Shown: positions 8,790 through 18,505 of the stretch, piece by piece
Layout: every line of letters begins with the position of its first letter
Numbering within the stretch: the first letter of the stretch is position 1
Assembly: GCA_022041995.1 (NCBI GenBank)
Contig: CP074390.1
Coordinates: 1,364,001 to 1,428,000, forward strand
Length of the DNA: 64,000 nucleotides
Direction of reading: 5' to 3'
DNA from: Cupriavidus necator
GTDB taxonomy: Bacteria > Pseudomonadota > Gammaproteobacteria > Burkholderiales > Burkholderiaceae
Program-made: the position numbers and the translations under genes
Notes under the pieces: generated by a model
The model's input: the letters and a program-made list of their open reading frames with translations, nothing else
Database searches by the model: none
What the model was told of the DNA's origin: nothing

Positions 8790-10103
8790 TCAATGTTCGT
8801 GATGCAGGTATCTGGCCTGGCGCGGCAGGCGCAGGCTGACGCAGAAGGCAATCGCCATCATCGCGGTCACGTACCAGTAGAACGCGGTCTCGTGGCCCAG
8901 CGTCTTCATGCCCAGCGCCACGTATTCGGCGGAGCCGCCGAAGATCGCGTTGGCAATGGCATAGGCCAGGCCCACGCCCAGCGCGCGCACCTCGGGCGGG
9001 AACATCTCGGCCTTCACGATGCCGCTGATCGAGGTGTAGAAGCTGACGATGGCCAGCGCCACGACGATCAGCACAAAGGCAAGCTCAGGGCTGCTGACCG
9101 TGCCCAGCGCGGTCAGGATCGGCACGGTGGCCAGCGCACCCAGCGCGCCGAACAGCAGCATGTTGGTGCGCCGGCCGATGCGGTCGGACAGCGCGCCGAA
9201 CACGGGCTGCATGCACATGTACAGGAACAGGCAGCCCGTCATCACATAGCTGGCGGTCTTGATCGACATGCCGGCGGTGTTGACCAGGTACTTCTGCATG
9301 TACGTGGTGAAGGTGTAGAAGATCAGCGAGCCGCCCGCGGTATAGCCCAGCACCGTGAAGAAGGCTGCCTTGTGGTGGCGGAACAGCGCGGCCACGCTGC
9401 CGGCCTCCTTGCTGCCGCGGGTAGCCGCCGACGAGGTCTCGTGCAGCGTGCGGCGCAGGAACAGCGCCACCACCGCGGTGACCGCGCCGACCACGAACGG
9501 GATGCGCCAGCCCCAGGCCTTCAGTTCGGCCTCGTCCAGCAGTTGCTGCAGGATCACCACCACCAGCACCGCCAGCAACTGGCCGCCGATCAGCGTCACA
9601 TACTGGAACGACGAGAAGAAGCCGCGCCGACCGCGCAGCGCCACCTCGCTCATATAGGTGGCGGTGGTGCCGTATTCGCCGCCGACCGACAGGCCCTGGA
9701 TCAGCCGCGCGAGCAGCAGCAGCGCCGGCGCCCAGTTGCCGATGCTGGCATAGGTGGGCAGGCAGGCAATCAGCAGCGAGCCGGCGCACATCATGATCAC
9801 CGAGATCAGCATCGAGTTCTTGCGGCCGTGGCGGTCGGCGATGGTGCCGAACAGCCAGCCGCCGATAGGCCGCATCAGAAAGCCGGCGGCAAACACGCCG
9901 GCGGTGTTCAGCAACTGCGCGGTGGGATCGGACTTGGGAAAGAACGACGGCGCGAAGTAGATCGCGCAGAAGGCGTAGACGTAGAAGTCGAACCATTCGA
10001 CCAGGTTGCCCGACGAGGCGGCGACGATGGCGTAGATGCGCTTGCGCACTTCTTCGCGGCTCGGGGCGGCCGTCTGGGCTGGGGTAGCGGTGAGATCGGT
10101 CAT
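8790..10103 (-). CDS. MFS transporter, metabolite:H+ symporter (MHS) family
   Basis: A 437-residue, twelve-helix permease of the MHS family, whose members KgtP, ShiA and ProP take up 2-oxoglutarate, shikimate and proline/betaine. Visible family features are SSGNLVEWFDFYVYAF in helix 1, MRPIGGWLFGTIADRHGRK at the helix 2-3 loop, LIQGLSVGGEYG in helix 4 and a second copy of the loop motif (GALSDRIGRR) after helix 8. The sequence most resembles the KgtP-like dicarboxylate branch, but substrate is not certain. The LysR gene follows on the same strand. Confidence 0.87.
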   Translation of the reverse strand: MTDLTATPAQTAAPSREEVRKRIYAIVAASSGNLVEWFDFYVYAFCAIYFAPSFFPKSDPTAQLLNTAGVFAAGFLMRPIGGWLFGTIADRHGRKNSMLISVIMMCAGSLLIACLPTYASIGNWAPALLLLARLIQGLSVGGEYGTTATYMSEVALRGRRGFFSSFQYVTLIGGQLLAVLVVVILQQLLDEAELKAWGWRIPFVVGAVTAVVALFLRRTLHETSSAATRGSKEAGSVAALFRHHKAAFFTVLGYTAGGSLIFYTFTTYMQKYLVNTAGMSIKTASYVMTGCLFLYMCMQPVFGALSDRIGRRTNMLLFGALGALATVPILTALGTVSSPELAFVLIVVALAIVSFYTSISGIVKAEMFPPEVRALGVGLAYAIANAIFGGSAEYVALGMKTLGHETAFYWYVTAMMAIAFCVSLRLPRQARYLHHEH

Positions 10104-10549
10104 GTTGTTGTCTTGCAGTCAGGGCGGCGCAGGGCAGCCGCGGGTCAGGTCGCGCTGCGCAGTGCTGGCGGCAGATGCCGGAAACATGGCGGCCGCAGGC
10201 CACCGGAACGGTGGGCGGCAAGGGGGAACACGGGGAAGGCCGGGCGGGAGCCCGTCGGTCTGGGGCGTGAACTGGCGCGCACTGCGGCGCATTTGCCGTC
10301 GAAGCGTAGCCCGATCCGCCGGACCTGCCCACCCCCGCGGGTGTGCTGCAAGCAGCATGGACCGGCGGGTCGACGCAGCCATCAGGGTTTGCGGGCGATT
10401 GTCCATGTGGCTGGACACTGAATCCGGCTGCGGTCCGTCTGGCCGCGGCCACAACAGGGTATTGCGTGCGCTGCGGCTTGCACTGTGCGCAGGTCTGGGC
10501 AATGATGCGAGCCGGACCCTCAACTGGCCTACTGCGCCTCCCGTTTGCC
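10104..10549. other. Intergenic region, 446 bp, no gene recognised
   Basis: Lies between the divergent MHS permease gene and the small secreted-protein gene, so it should contain the permease promoter. It is very GC-rich with short GC-rich inverted stretches only. Open frames across it run through without recognisable protein features. I see no RNA gene, terminator with a T-tract, or clear operator. Confidence 0.5.
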
Positions 10550-10888
10550 ATGCACCGCTCGTTGCGTCGATGGCTGTGCCTGCCTTTGCTCTTTGCCGGC
10601 GCCAGCGCCCTGGCCCAGGACCTGGTCGAATGCAAGCGGATCGAGCACGACCAACTGATCACAGCCTCGCAGGAAACGCTGCTGTTCCTGCGCTGCCGCG
10701 CGCGCCAGGTCGCGTATGAAGCGCCGCGCCTGAAAGGCGTTTCGCAGCGCGTAAAAGACGACCTGGTTTTCGCCTGCCTGGACCAGGCCGACGCCGTGGA
10801 GCACCAGCTGCGCGTGCGCCACGGCTACTCGCGCGACGCGCTGGCGCGCCAGCGCTGCGATCTGTCCTTGCCGACGCCCGGGGGCTGA
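10550..10888 (+). CDS. Small secreted protein of unknown function
   Basis: A 112-residue protein not recognised. The first 23 residues form a classic signal peptide: MHRSLRR, a hydrophobic stretch LCLPLLFAGAS, and an ALAQ-D cleavage site. The mature part is charged and contains four cysteines, ECKRIEHDQ and LRCRA near the start, then VFACLDQAD and QRCDLSLP near the end. This spacing suggests two disulfides in the periplasm. No good ribosome site precedes the ATG; an in-frame reading begins further upstream, but the signal peptide argues for 10550. Convergent with the SDR gene 22 bp away. Confidence 0.6.
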   Translation: MHRSLRRWLCLPLLFAGASALAQDLVECKRIEHDQLITASQETLLFLRCRARQVAYEAPRLKGVSQRVKDDLVFACLDQADAVEHQLRVRHGYSRDALARQRCDLSLPTPGG

Positions 10889-10910
10889 CTTCCGGCGGGC
10901 GGGCAACGGC

Positions 10911-11660
10911 TCAGGCAAAGCCCCCGTTCACGCGCACCACCTGCGCATTCACCCAGGCCCCATCCGGCCCGGCCAGGAACGACACCGCCGCGGCAATGTC
11001 CTCGGGCGTGCCCAGCCGCTCCAGCGGCGCCACTTTGGACAGCTGCGCCACCTGCGCTTCCGATTTGCCGTCGAGGAACAGTTCGGTCGCGACCGGCCCC
11101 GGCGCTACCGCATTGACGGTGATGCCGCGCCCGCGCAGTTCGTTGGCCAGGACCCGCACCAGACCTTCCACGCCTGCCTTGGCGGCGATATAGGGACCGT
11201 AACCGGGGAAGGCGCGCGCGATCACGCTGGTCGACAGCGCAATGATGCGCCCGCCTTCGCCCAGCCGTGCGGCGGCCTCGCCCAGCACCAGGAAAGCGCC
11301 GCGCAGGTTGGTGGCGATGGTCTGGTCGAAGGCGTCCAGGCTGGCCGGCGCAACCGGCGCTATCGGCATGATGCCGGCGCTGTTGACGACCACGTCGAGC
11401 CGGCCGAACGCCTGCTGCGCGGCATCGAACAGCCGTGCCACGTCTGGCGCCTGCGCCACATCGCCCTGGATGGCGATGGCATTGACGCCGGCCTCACGCG
11501 CCGCCGCCACTGTCTCTTCGGCCCGGGCGGCGCTGCCGGCATAGCCAATGGCCACGTCGAAGCCGTCGGCGGCCAGCCGCAGCGCGATGGCGCGGCCGAT
11601 GCCGCGGGAGGCGCCGGTGACGAGCGCGGCGCGGCGGGAGGTAACCGGGGTGGGGGTCAT
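10911..11660 (-). CDS. SDR-family NAD(P)-dependent oxidoreductase
   Basis: A 249-residue classical short-chain dehydrogenase/reductase. The N-terminal dinucleotide fold has TGASRGIGRAIA; NSAG follows beta-strand 4; the catalytic set is Ser in LSTSVIAR and the YIAAK pair near residue 160. The C-terminal VNGGFA is typical of the FabG-like branch. Start at 11660 follows AAGGAA, giving a normal-length protein; an upstream in-frame reading adds 80 residues without family similarity. Substrate unknown. It is divergent from the ferredoxin reductase gene across an AT-rich 266-bp gap. Confidence 0.88.
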   Translation of the reverse strand: MTPTPVTSRRAALVTGASRGIGRAIALRLAADGFDVAIGYAGSAARAEETVAAAREAGVNAIAIQGDVAQAPDVARLFDAAQQAFGRLDVVVNSAGIMPIAPVAPASLDAFDQTIATNLRGAFLVLGEAAARLGEGGRIIALSTSVIARAFPGYGPYIAAKAGVEGLVRVLANELRGRGITVNAVAPGPVATELFLDGKSEAQVAQLSKVAPLERLGTPEDIAAAVSFLAGPDGAWVNAQVVRVNGGFA

Positions 11661-11926
11661 GGCAGTTTCCTTGTCAGAGGGAGCAGAGTAGATGGCTCCA
11701 TGATCGATGTTGGCTGCACCTGGATAAATACGTGGAAAATAAATGGATTGAACAGAATAAATCAACAATACAGCACGTGCCGCATAGGCCGCACTGCCTT
11801 GCGCATCCCGGAAATCCCGCGCTGGCATTGCAGGCTCCGCCTGCGCCGCCCCCAAGCATGCGTTAAGATTCTTCCTTTCCAGCCGTCTTTGGCGCTGCAT
11901 CCTCCCGCTGTATCCCGCGTTTCGCC

Positions 11927-12697
11927 ATGAGTAACCTGAACCAGCAATCCATCCTTTCCGTCCATCACTGGACTGACACCCTTTTCAGCTTTACCTGCAC
12001 GCGCGACCCTGGTTTTCGCTTTGAAAACGGCCAGTTCGCCATGGTCGGGCTGGAAGTGAACGGTCGCCCGCTGCTGCGCGCCTACAGCATTGCCAGCGCC
12101 AACTATGAGGAAACGCTGGAATTCTTCAGCATCAAGGTGCCCGACGGCCCGCTGACCTCGCGCCTGCAGCACCTGCGCGAGGGCGACCAGATCTTCGTCG
12201 GCAAGAAGCCGACCGGCACGCTGCTGGTGGACAACCTGCTGCCCGGCAAGACGCTGTGGCTGCTGGCCACCGGCACCGGCCTGGCCCCGTTCCTGTCGAT
12301 CATCCGCGATCCGGAGGTCTACGAACGCTATGACAAGGTCGTGCTGACGCACACCTGCCGCTTCGTGGAAGAACTGGCCTACCGCGAGCTGATCCAGGAA
12401 CACCTGCCACAGCACGAGCACCTGGGCGATCTGGTGCGCGAAAAGCTGGTGTACTTCCCGACCGTGACGCGCGAAGAGTTCGACAACCGCGGCCGCATCA
12501 CCGACCTGATCGCCTCGGGCGAGCTGTTCGAGCGCCTGGGCGTGGAGCCGTTCTCGCTGGAGAACGACCGCATCATGCTGTGCGGCAGCCCTGACATGCT
12601 CAAGGACGTCCGCGGCATCCTGGAAGAGCGCGGCTTTGCCGAAGGCAATATGAGCCATCCCGGCCATTTCGTGCTGGAAAAGGCTTTCGTCGGCTGA
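11927..12697 (+). CDS. fpr: Ferredoxin/flavodoxin-NADP+ reductase
   Basis: A 256-residue FAD enzyme of the bacterial FPR class, moving electrons between NADPH and ferredoxin or flavodoxin in the cytoplasm. The FAD site is RAYSIASANYEE near residue 50, and the NADP site is ATGTGLAPFLSIIRD near residue 115. The C-terminal region (MLCGSPDMLKDVRGILEERG) and a short tail ending in EKAFVG match the betaproteobacterial form. It is preceded by an unusually AT-rich region with likely promoter elements. In related bacteria it is linked to oxidative-stress control, not visible here. Confidence 0.93.
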   Translation: MSNLNQQSILSVHHWTDTLFSFTCTRDPGFRFENGQFAMVGLEVNGRPLLRAYSIASANYEETLEFFSIKVPDGPLTSRLQHLREGDQIFVGKKPTGTLLVDNLLPGKTLWLLATGTGLAPFLSIIRDPEVYERYDKVVLTHTCRFVEELAYRELIQEHLPQHEHLGDLVREKLVYFPTVTREEFDNRGRITDLIASGELFERLGVEPFSLENDRIMLCGSPDMLKDVRGILEERGFAEGNMSHPGHFVLEKAFVG

Positions 12698-12706
12698 GGC
12701 CGGCCT

Positions 12707-12737
12707 GCCCCGGCGCGGATCGGTTCCGTGCCGGGGC
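12707..12737 (+). terminator. GC-rich hairpin after fpr
   Basis: A 13-pair stem (arms 12707-12719 and 12725-12737, one G-U pair, 5-base loop) between the convergent fpr and fumC genes. There is no clear T-tract on either side, so termination may be weak or Rho-assisted. Confidence 0.5.
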
Positions 12738-12757
12738 GCATCTCTGCTACACCCCCG

Positions 12758-14163
12758 CTACACCTCCCGCGTCATCCCCTTCAGGTCGATCCACTCGGCA
12801 AACTGCGCCTCGGTGACATGCCCCGACGCAATCGCCGCCTCGCGCAGCGACAGGTTGCGCTTGACCGCCAGCTTGGCGATCTCCGCGGCCTTGTCGTAGC
12901 CGATATGCGGGTTGAGCGCGGTCACCGGCATCAGCGAACGCTCCAGCAGTTCGGCGATGCGTTCGCGGTCGGCCTCGACGCCTTCCACCATATGCTCGGC
13001 AAAGCTCGACGCGGCACCGGCCAGCAGGCTCACTGACTGCAGCAGGCTGTAGATGATCACCGGCTTGTAGGCGTTCAGCTCCAGCGTGCCCAGCCCGTTG
13101 GCCAGCGTCACCGTGGTGTGGTTGCCGATCACGCGGCAGCACACCATCGCCAGCGCCTCGGCCTGGGTCGGGTTGACCTTGCCCGGCATGATCGATGAGC
13201 CCGGCTCGTTGGCCGGCAGCACCAGCTCGGCAAAGCCGGCGCGCGGCCCCGAGCCCAGCAGCATGAAGTCGCGCGCGATCTTCAGGAATGACGAGGCCGT
13301 GGTGCTGAGCGCGCCGGACAGGTCGGCCAGCGCATCGTGCGAGGCCTGCAGCGCATAGCGGTTGGGCGCGGGTTCGAACGGCAGGCCGGTGTAGTCGGCC
13401 AGCGCCCGCGCGAACGCCGCGGCGAAGCCGTGCGGGGCGTTCAGGCCAGTGCCTACCGCGGTGCCGCCCTGCGCCACCGGCATGGCGCGCAGCATGGCCT
13501 GCTGCAGGCGCGACTGCGCATCGGCCACCTGCGTCATGTAGCCCGAGAACTCCTGCCCCAGCGTCAGCGGCACGGCATCCTGCAGATGGGTGCGGCCAAC
13601 CTTGACGATATCGGCAAAGGCCTCGACCTTGCGCGCAAAGGTCTGCTGCAGCTGCTCCAGCGCCGGCAACAGTTCCTGCCGGATCGCGCGCGTGGCGGCG
13701 ATATGCATCGCGGTGGGGAAGCTGTCGTTGGAGGACTGGCTGGCGTTGACGTGGTCGTTCGGATGCACCGGCGCCTTGCTGCCGACCTTGCCGCCCAGCA
13801 ATTGAATGGCGCGGTTCGCGATGACCTCGTTCAGGTTCATGTTGGTCTGCGTGCCGGACCCGGTCTGCCAGACCGACAGCGGGAACTCCTCAGGCCAGCG
13901 GCCCTCGATGACCTCGGTCGCGGCCTGTTCGATCGCGTGCGCCAGTTCGGGCTTGAGCACGCCAAGCTCGCCATTGGCGCGCGCCGCGCACAGCTTGAGG
14001 ATGGCAAAGGCCTCGATCAGCGCCGGCGGCATCTTCTCATTGCCGATGCGGAAGTTCTGGCGCGAGCGCTCGGTCTGCGCCCCCACAGCCGGTCGGCGGG
14101 CACGGGCACATCGCCCAGGCTGTCTTTCTCGATGCGGGTGGCGGAGGTGGACGGGTCAGACAT
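12758..14163 (-). CDS. fumC: Class II fumarate hydratase FumC (frameshift near the N-terminus)
   Basis: Fumarase C, which interconverts fumarate and malate in the TCA cycle. The long part shows the family signature GSSIMPGKVNPTQ, the B-site/active-site segment NDHVNASQSSNDSFPTAMH and VGRTHLQDAVPL. The ATG at 14163 (AGGAG eight bases upstream) opens a normal start ending in PVPADRLWG. One base is then missing in a run of five Cs at 14080-14084 (Gs on the coding strand), and the reading continues in another frame with AQTERSRQNF. Restoring one base gives a full-length protein of about 468 residues. Sequence error is a likely explanation. Divergent from a LysR gene. Confidence 0.88.
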
Positions 14164-14297
14164 GGGCAGACTCCTATGCAAGGCAGCGGACGGTTGGACC
14201 GGGTGGCTTGGTGCAGTCCCTTAGAATACCGCTTCACCGTGGCCGGCGCCCAGGCGCTCGCCGCCTTGCCTTGCCCTTAGCGACATCCCTCGGCCGC

Positions 14298-15188
14298 ATG
14301 CTCATCGCCCAGCTCAAGTCCTTCTTCATGGTGGCCCGCATCGGCAGCGTCACGCAGGCCGCCAAGCGCCTGGGCCTGTCGCAGCCCACCATCACCGCGC
14401 AGATCCGCGCACTGGAAGACGCCTACGGGGTCGAGCTGTTCCACCGCGGCGGGCGCCGCCTGGCGCTGTCAGATGCGGGGCTGGCATTGCTGCCGCGCGT
14501 CGAGGCGCTGGTGCAGCAGGAAACCGAGATCGATTTCTTCCTGCGCCATTCGGGCGACCTGCGCACCGGCAGCCTGCGCGTGGGCGCGACCGCGCCCTAC
14601 TATGTGCTGGAGCTGATCCGCGGCTTCAGCGAGCGCTTTCCGGCCATCGATGTCAGCGTGGTGACGGGCAATTCGCAGGAAGTGCTGGCAGCGCTGCAGG
14701 AATACCGCGTCGACATCGCTACTTCGTCGCAGCGGGTGGACGATGCGCGCCTGTCGCGCGTGCTGCTGGGCGTGGATCCGCTGATGCTGGTGGTGCACCG
14801 CACCCATGCGCTGGCCGGGCACACCGAAGTGGCCGTCAGTGCGCTGGCGGGCTGCCGCCTGCTGATGCGCGAGCTCGGGTCGACCACGCGCATCGCCACC
14901 GAAGACATGCTGGCGCAGGCGCGCGTGAGCCCCGCCGCGCAGATGGAGATCGGCAGCCGGGAGTCGATCCGCGAGGCGGTGATACGCAACCTGGGCGTAT
15001 CGGTGATCGCCCGGCACGAGGTGCCGAGCCATCCGGACCTGCGCGTGCTGGGCTTCACCGATGCCTCGCCCTGCCTGCACGAGTATCTCTACTGCCTGCG
15101 CGAGCGGCGCGGCGCCAGGCTGATCGATGCCTTCGTCGCGTTGGCCGACCCGCCGCAGGGGCAGCAGGAACCGGGCGGGGAGCGCTAA
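14298..15188 (+). CDS. LysR-family transcriptional regulator
   Basis: A 296-residue LysR regulator. The N-terminal helix-turn-helix (SFFMVARIGSVTQAAKRLGL then SQPTITAQIRALE) is of the CysB/Cbl-like kind, followed by a two-lobed effector domain. Start at 14298 gives the standard MLIAQLKSF beginning. It is divergent from fumC, 134 bp away. Similar regulators sit beside 2-aminoethylphosphonate genes in some proteobacteria, and an AEP-type importer lies 7 kb downstream, but no direct link is visible. Its stop overlaps the convergent Cys-rich gene by four bases (CTAA). Confidence 0.85.
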   Translation: MLIAQLKSFFMVARIGSVTQAAKRLGLSQPTITAQIRALEDAYGVELFHRGGRRLALSDAGLALLPRVEALVQQETEIDFFLRHSGDLRTGSLRVGATAPYYVLELIRGFSERFPAIDVSVVTGNSQEVLAALQEYRVDIATSSQRVDDARLSRVLLGVDPLMLVVHRTHALAGHTEVAVSALAGCRLLMRELGSTTRIATEDMLAQARVSPAAQMEIGSRESIREAVIRNLGVSVIARHEVPSHPDLRVLGFTDASPCLHEYLYCLRERRGARLIDAFVALADPPQGQQEPGGER

Positions 15189-15535
15189 GCCGTCATCTTC
15201 AGGCACTGCTCCATGCAGGCTGCGCAGGCGCGGGCGCATTCCTGGCAGTGCTCGGTGTCATGGTGCTCGCATTCTTCCTTGCACCACTTGCAGACTTCGG
15301 CGCAGTCTTCGCACACCAGCGGCGCGAACTCGCTGTTGCGCAGCATGTAGGACGCGGCCAGCTGGGCGATGCCGGCGCAATCCATGTCCAGCGCGATGCA
15401 GCGCGCCATCTTGCGCACGTCCTGTTCTTCCAGGCAGGCCGCGGCGCACTTGAGTGCGGCAGCGGCTGCGGCATTGCAGGCGGCAATGCAGTCGGCGTAG
15501 CGGGCGGCGTTTTCCTGCACGGTGGGTCGGATCAT
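15185..15535 (-). CDS. Four-helix-bundle Cys-rich (copper-storage type, DUF326) protein
   Basis: A 116-residue protein with 16 cysteines placed along predicted helices (CIAACNAAA, KCAAACLEEQ, CIALDMDCAG, CEDCAEVCKWCKEECEHH, CQECARACAACMEQC). This is the pattern of the DUF326/Csp-type four-helix bundle in which the Cys line the core and hold Cu(I). There is no signal peptide, so it would act in the cytoplasm. An excellent AAGGAGGACG ribosome site fixes the start. No copper regulator or exporter is adjacent. Copper binding is inferred from family. Confidence 0.82.
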   Translation of the reverse strand: MIRPTVQENAARYADCIAACNAAAAAALKCAAACLEEQDVRKMARCIALDMDCAGIAQLAASYMLRNSEFAPLVCEDCAEVCKWCKEECEHHDTEHCQECARACAACMEQCLKMTA

Positions 15536-15893
15536 GGAACGTCCTCCTTCGGGGGTAGGTGGATGGAACCGGGAATAGCCAGCACCAGCGTTGGCGCCGG
15601 TAGAGGGAGAGGCCCGCGGTGCCGGAAGCGGCGCATCCGCGCCCGCACGGGGCATCGTTATCCACAATAGCAGGCGCTGCGGGTTCCTGTCGGCCCGGTA
15701 TTTGCTGCGCCGCGCTGGTTACAATGCCGGCTGGGGGAAGCAGATTGGCGACGGCACGCACACAGCGCAGCCGTCACCTGCGACAATGGCCGGGCACCAC
15801 TGGCCCGCATTGCGCATCTAACAGGCACGGTCCGGCCACACTGGCGGGGCCGATGCAAACACACACCGGCAGCACGGGGAAGGAAGGCACATC
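15536..15893. other. Intergenic region, 358 bp
   Basis: Separates the divergent Cys-rich protein gene and the zinc-ribbon gene and should contain both promoters. It holds one exact TTATCCACA nonamer at 15658-15666, isolated and without the neighbouring boxes expected of an origin. No other structure stands out. Confidence 0.5.
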
Positions 15894-16267
15894 ATGGGCG
15901 AGGCAAAACGGCGGGGTACCCCGAGGAGCGTGCGGCACAGGCACGCGCAAAGATTGAGGCCTTGCGCCCTGCCCAGCTGGTCTGCGGGCACTGCAAGACC
16001 GCGTTCGCGCAATTCGACGCGCTCGACGTGCCGGGCCTGCCCGGCATCGATGCCGTGTTCGGCGGCGAATGCCCCGGCTGCGGCAACGACGTGGTGGTGT
16101 TCAAGGGCGCGCCCGATGCGGTGGCCGAGGCCATGATCGCGTGGGAGAAGATGCTGGGCGCCGATGCGCAACTGGGCTACCAGTCCAGCGATGGCCGCCA
16201 CGTGCCTTTCGAGCCCGAGGGGGCCGGCGGCGCGGCGTCGGACAAGCCCGGCGGCACCATCCACTGA
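15894..16267 (+). CDS. Small zinc-ribbon protein with MGEAKRR N-terminus (frameshifted)
   Basis: A protein of about 124 residues, read in two frames. The ATG at 15894, with AAGGAAGG upstream, opens MGEAKRRGTP, a beginning often seen in SEC-C-like and related small zinc proteins. One C is missing in the run at 15919-15922. With it restored the frame continues EERAAQARAKIEALRP and then the zinc ribbon VCGHCKTAF ... ECPGCGNDVV. A shorter reading from the ATG at 15962 would keep only the ribbon. Function unknown; two CxxC pairs suggest Zn binding. Confidence 0.65.
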
Positions 16268-16285
16268 GCCCTCGGCCGGGGCTGC

Positions 16286-18277
16286 CTACTGCGGGCTGAG
16301 CTCGCCCGCCAGTTCCGGCGGGCCGATCTCATAGCGCCCGCGGCCCGCGCCCTTGGCGCGGTATAGCAGCACGTCTGCCAGCCGCATCAGTTCGCGGTCC
16401 AGCGCCGCGCCGCCGTGATAGAGCGCCACGCCGATGCTGACGTCCACGTCGGCGGACACGCCCTCGAAGTCGAAGGGCTCGTCCATCGCCTGCAGGATGG
16501 CCTGTGCCACGCGGCGTGCCGCGGCGGGCTGGGTCATGTCTTCGAGCACCACCGCGAACTCGTCGCCACCCAGCCTGGCGACGGTGTCGCGCTCGCGCAC
16601 GCAGCGGCGCACGCGCTGGGCAAAGGTCTGCAGCAGCTGGTCACCGGCGGCGTGGCCGTGAATATCGTTGACGGCCTTGAAGCGGTCCATGTCCAGGTAC
16701 AGCAGGGCCATCAGCGTGCCATGCTCGCGGCTGCGCACCATCGCCGCGTGCAGCTGGCCCTCGAATGCGCTGCGGTTCATCAGCTGCGTCAGGTGGTCGG
16801 TGCGCGACATGCGCGCCAGGCGCTGCGTCTCCAGCTTGCGCTTCGTGATGTCCTGCACGTGGATATGCACGCCCACCACCTCGCTGCCGTCGGCGCTCCA
16901 TTCCGGGCGCAGGCTGCTCTCCATGCAGTGGTATTCGGGATCGCTGTCTTCGGTTTCGAAGGTCACCGCGGTGCCCGCCAGCGCGCGCTGCATGAATGGC
17001 TGCACGCGCGCGTAGCGGGTCTCGCCCAGGATTTCGCGCACGTGCCTGCCGCGCAGTTGCTCCGGCTTCAGGCCGAAGACACGCTCGTAGGCCTGGTTGT
17101 TGAATACATAGCGCTCATCGGTGTCGATAAAGGCCAGCAGCGACGGCAGCGTATCGGTCACCGCGCGCAGGCGCCGTTCACTGCGGTCCAGCGCCTGGCG
17201 GCGCTCGCGCACGTCGCGCATCAGCTTGATGAAGGCGCGCGTCAGGTCGCCGATCTCGTCGCGCTGCTGCCGTGTCGGCAGCCGCTCGAACGCGGACAGG
17301 TCGTTGGCGCTGGCCTGCACCACCTTGTGCAGGCGCGCCAGCGGCGCCAGCTGGCGCCGCACCGCCAGCCAGATCAGCAGGGCCACCGCCGCCATGGCCA
17401 CCCCGGCCATGCCCAGGAAGCGCTGCTGCATCTGGTGCAGCGGTGCGTAGGCCTCGCGCGCGGGCAGCAGCGCCACCAGTTCCCAGCCGGTGCTCGACAT
17501 CAGGTAGCGCGCGATCACCGGCCGCGCCGGCGTGATGAATTCCAGCGGCGCGGGGCTGTCATCCTCGCCGCAGGTATCGGCCACGGCCAGCGCCGGCTGG
17601 CGCGCCTGCGCGGGGTCGGGATGGCGGACGTAGACCGGCTCGGGGCCGGCCGACACCAGGCAGTAGTAGCCGGTGGTGCCGAGGCGGTTGTGCAGGATCT
17701 CGACCAGGAAGTTGGCGCTGGACAGATCCAGCCAGCCGCCCACCAGGCCGACGAAGGTCTGGTTCGGCGCCAGCACCGGCACCGCCATCATCACCCCCAT
17801 CTGGCCGCTGGTGCGCGAGCGGATGGGCGGCGACACCACGGGCGCGAGCGAGCGGGCGGCCTCGCGGAAATAGCTGCGGTCGCCAATCTCTGCCCCGGCG
17901 CCGCGGTTGCTGACGATGTTGCCCTGCATGTCGGCGACCAGCAGCGCGTTGAACGCGGCCGGCACCGGGATCGCTGCGGACAGCGTATCCAGCGCCCGCT
18001 CGCGCACCGCGGCGGCTTGTGCGCCGTGCGCCTGCGCCAGCAGGCCGCTGAGTTGCGCAGCCTGGTGCGAGAGCAGCACGATGCGGTCGTTCATGGCGGT
18101 GTCGAGCTGGCTGGCGGTCAGCTTGACGACGGAGTCCTGCTGGACCTGCAGCGCATCGTGCAGGTCGCGGTGGGCATCGTACAGGGCGGTCAGTACGATG
18201 CCGGTGCCGAACACCGCGGCCAGCACGGTGGTGATGATCGCAATGCGCGCTTTCAGCGTGGGTGTGTAGACGGGCAT
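16286..18277 (-). CDS. Membrane diguanylate cyclase: Cache-HAMP-PAS-GGDEF
   Basis: About 663 residues from the ATG at 18277. An N-terminal membrane helix (IAIITTVLAAVFGTGIVL) precedes a periplasmic dCache sensor, then a second helix near residue 300, a HAMP linker, a PAS domain (RYVFNNQAYERVFGL) and a C-terminal GGDEF domain. The active motif GGDEF is intact, and an RERD inhibitory site sits five residues before it. It should therefore make c-di-GMP with product inhibition. The start is uncertain: ATGs at 18331 and 18475 are in frame and none has a clear ribosome site. It is divergent from another c-di-GMP enzyme gene. Confidence 0.87.
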   Translation of the reverse strand: MPVYTPTLKARIAIITTVLAAVFGTGIVLTALYDAHRDLHDALQVQQDSVVKLTASQLDTAMNDRIVLLSHQAAQLSGLLAQAHGAQAAAVRERALDTLSAAIPVPAAFNALLVADMQGNIVSNRGAGAEIGDRSYFREAARSLAPVVSPPIRSRTSGQMGVMMAVPVLAPNQTFVGLVGGWLDLSSANFLVEILHNRLGTTGYYCLVSAGPEPVYVRHPDPAQARQPALAVADTCGEDDSPAPLEFITPARPVIARYLMSSTGWELVALLPAREAYAPLHQMQQRFLGMAGVAMAAVALLIWLAVRRQLAPLARLHKVVQASANDLSAFERLPTRQQRDEIGDLTRAFIKLMRDVRERRQALDRSERRLRAVTDTLPSLLAFIDTDERYVFNNQAYERVFGLKPEQLRGRHVREILGETRYARVQPFMQRALAGTAVTFETEDSDPEYHCMESSLRPEWSADGSEVVGVHIHVQDITKRKLETQRLARMSRTDHLTQLMNRSAFEGQLHAAMVRSREHGTLMALLYLDMDRFKAVNDIHGHAAGDQLLQTFAQRVRRCVRERDTVARLGGDEFAVVLEDMTQPAAARRVAQAILQAMDEPFDFEGVSADVDVSIGVALYHGGAALDRELMRLADVLLYRAKGAGRGRYEIGPPELAGELSPQ

Positions 18278-18505
18278 GTAGGGCGCAGTTGGGGCGCCAG
18301 TGGCGCGGACTGTCGCATACTTGGGGGGCATCTCCGGTGCAACCCTACCATACCCCGACTTGGTGGGGCATGCGGTCTTCCCCCGAACGGGTTCATCCCC
18401 GGCGGGGGTGTGCGCGCTGCCTGTGCCACGGTATAGTCCCCCGTTAATGCGAAGGCACGTCCACGCAGACGGCACGCCCCTGCTGCATGCCGGAACCGAT
18501 CGACC

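Noticed and set aside
7779..10421. Very long open frame (880 codons) on the plus strand, antisense to the LysR and MHS permease genes
   Set aside because: Composition is that of a shadow frame in GC-rich DNA (very rich in Arg, His, Gln, Ala) with no domain; the minus-strand genes are clear.
15658..15666. Exact TTATCCACA (DnaA-box-like)
   Set aside because: A single box with no neighbours, no AT-rich unwinding region and no dnaA/dnaN nearby; likely chance.
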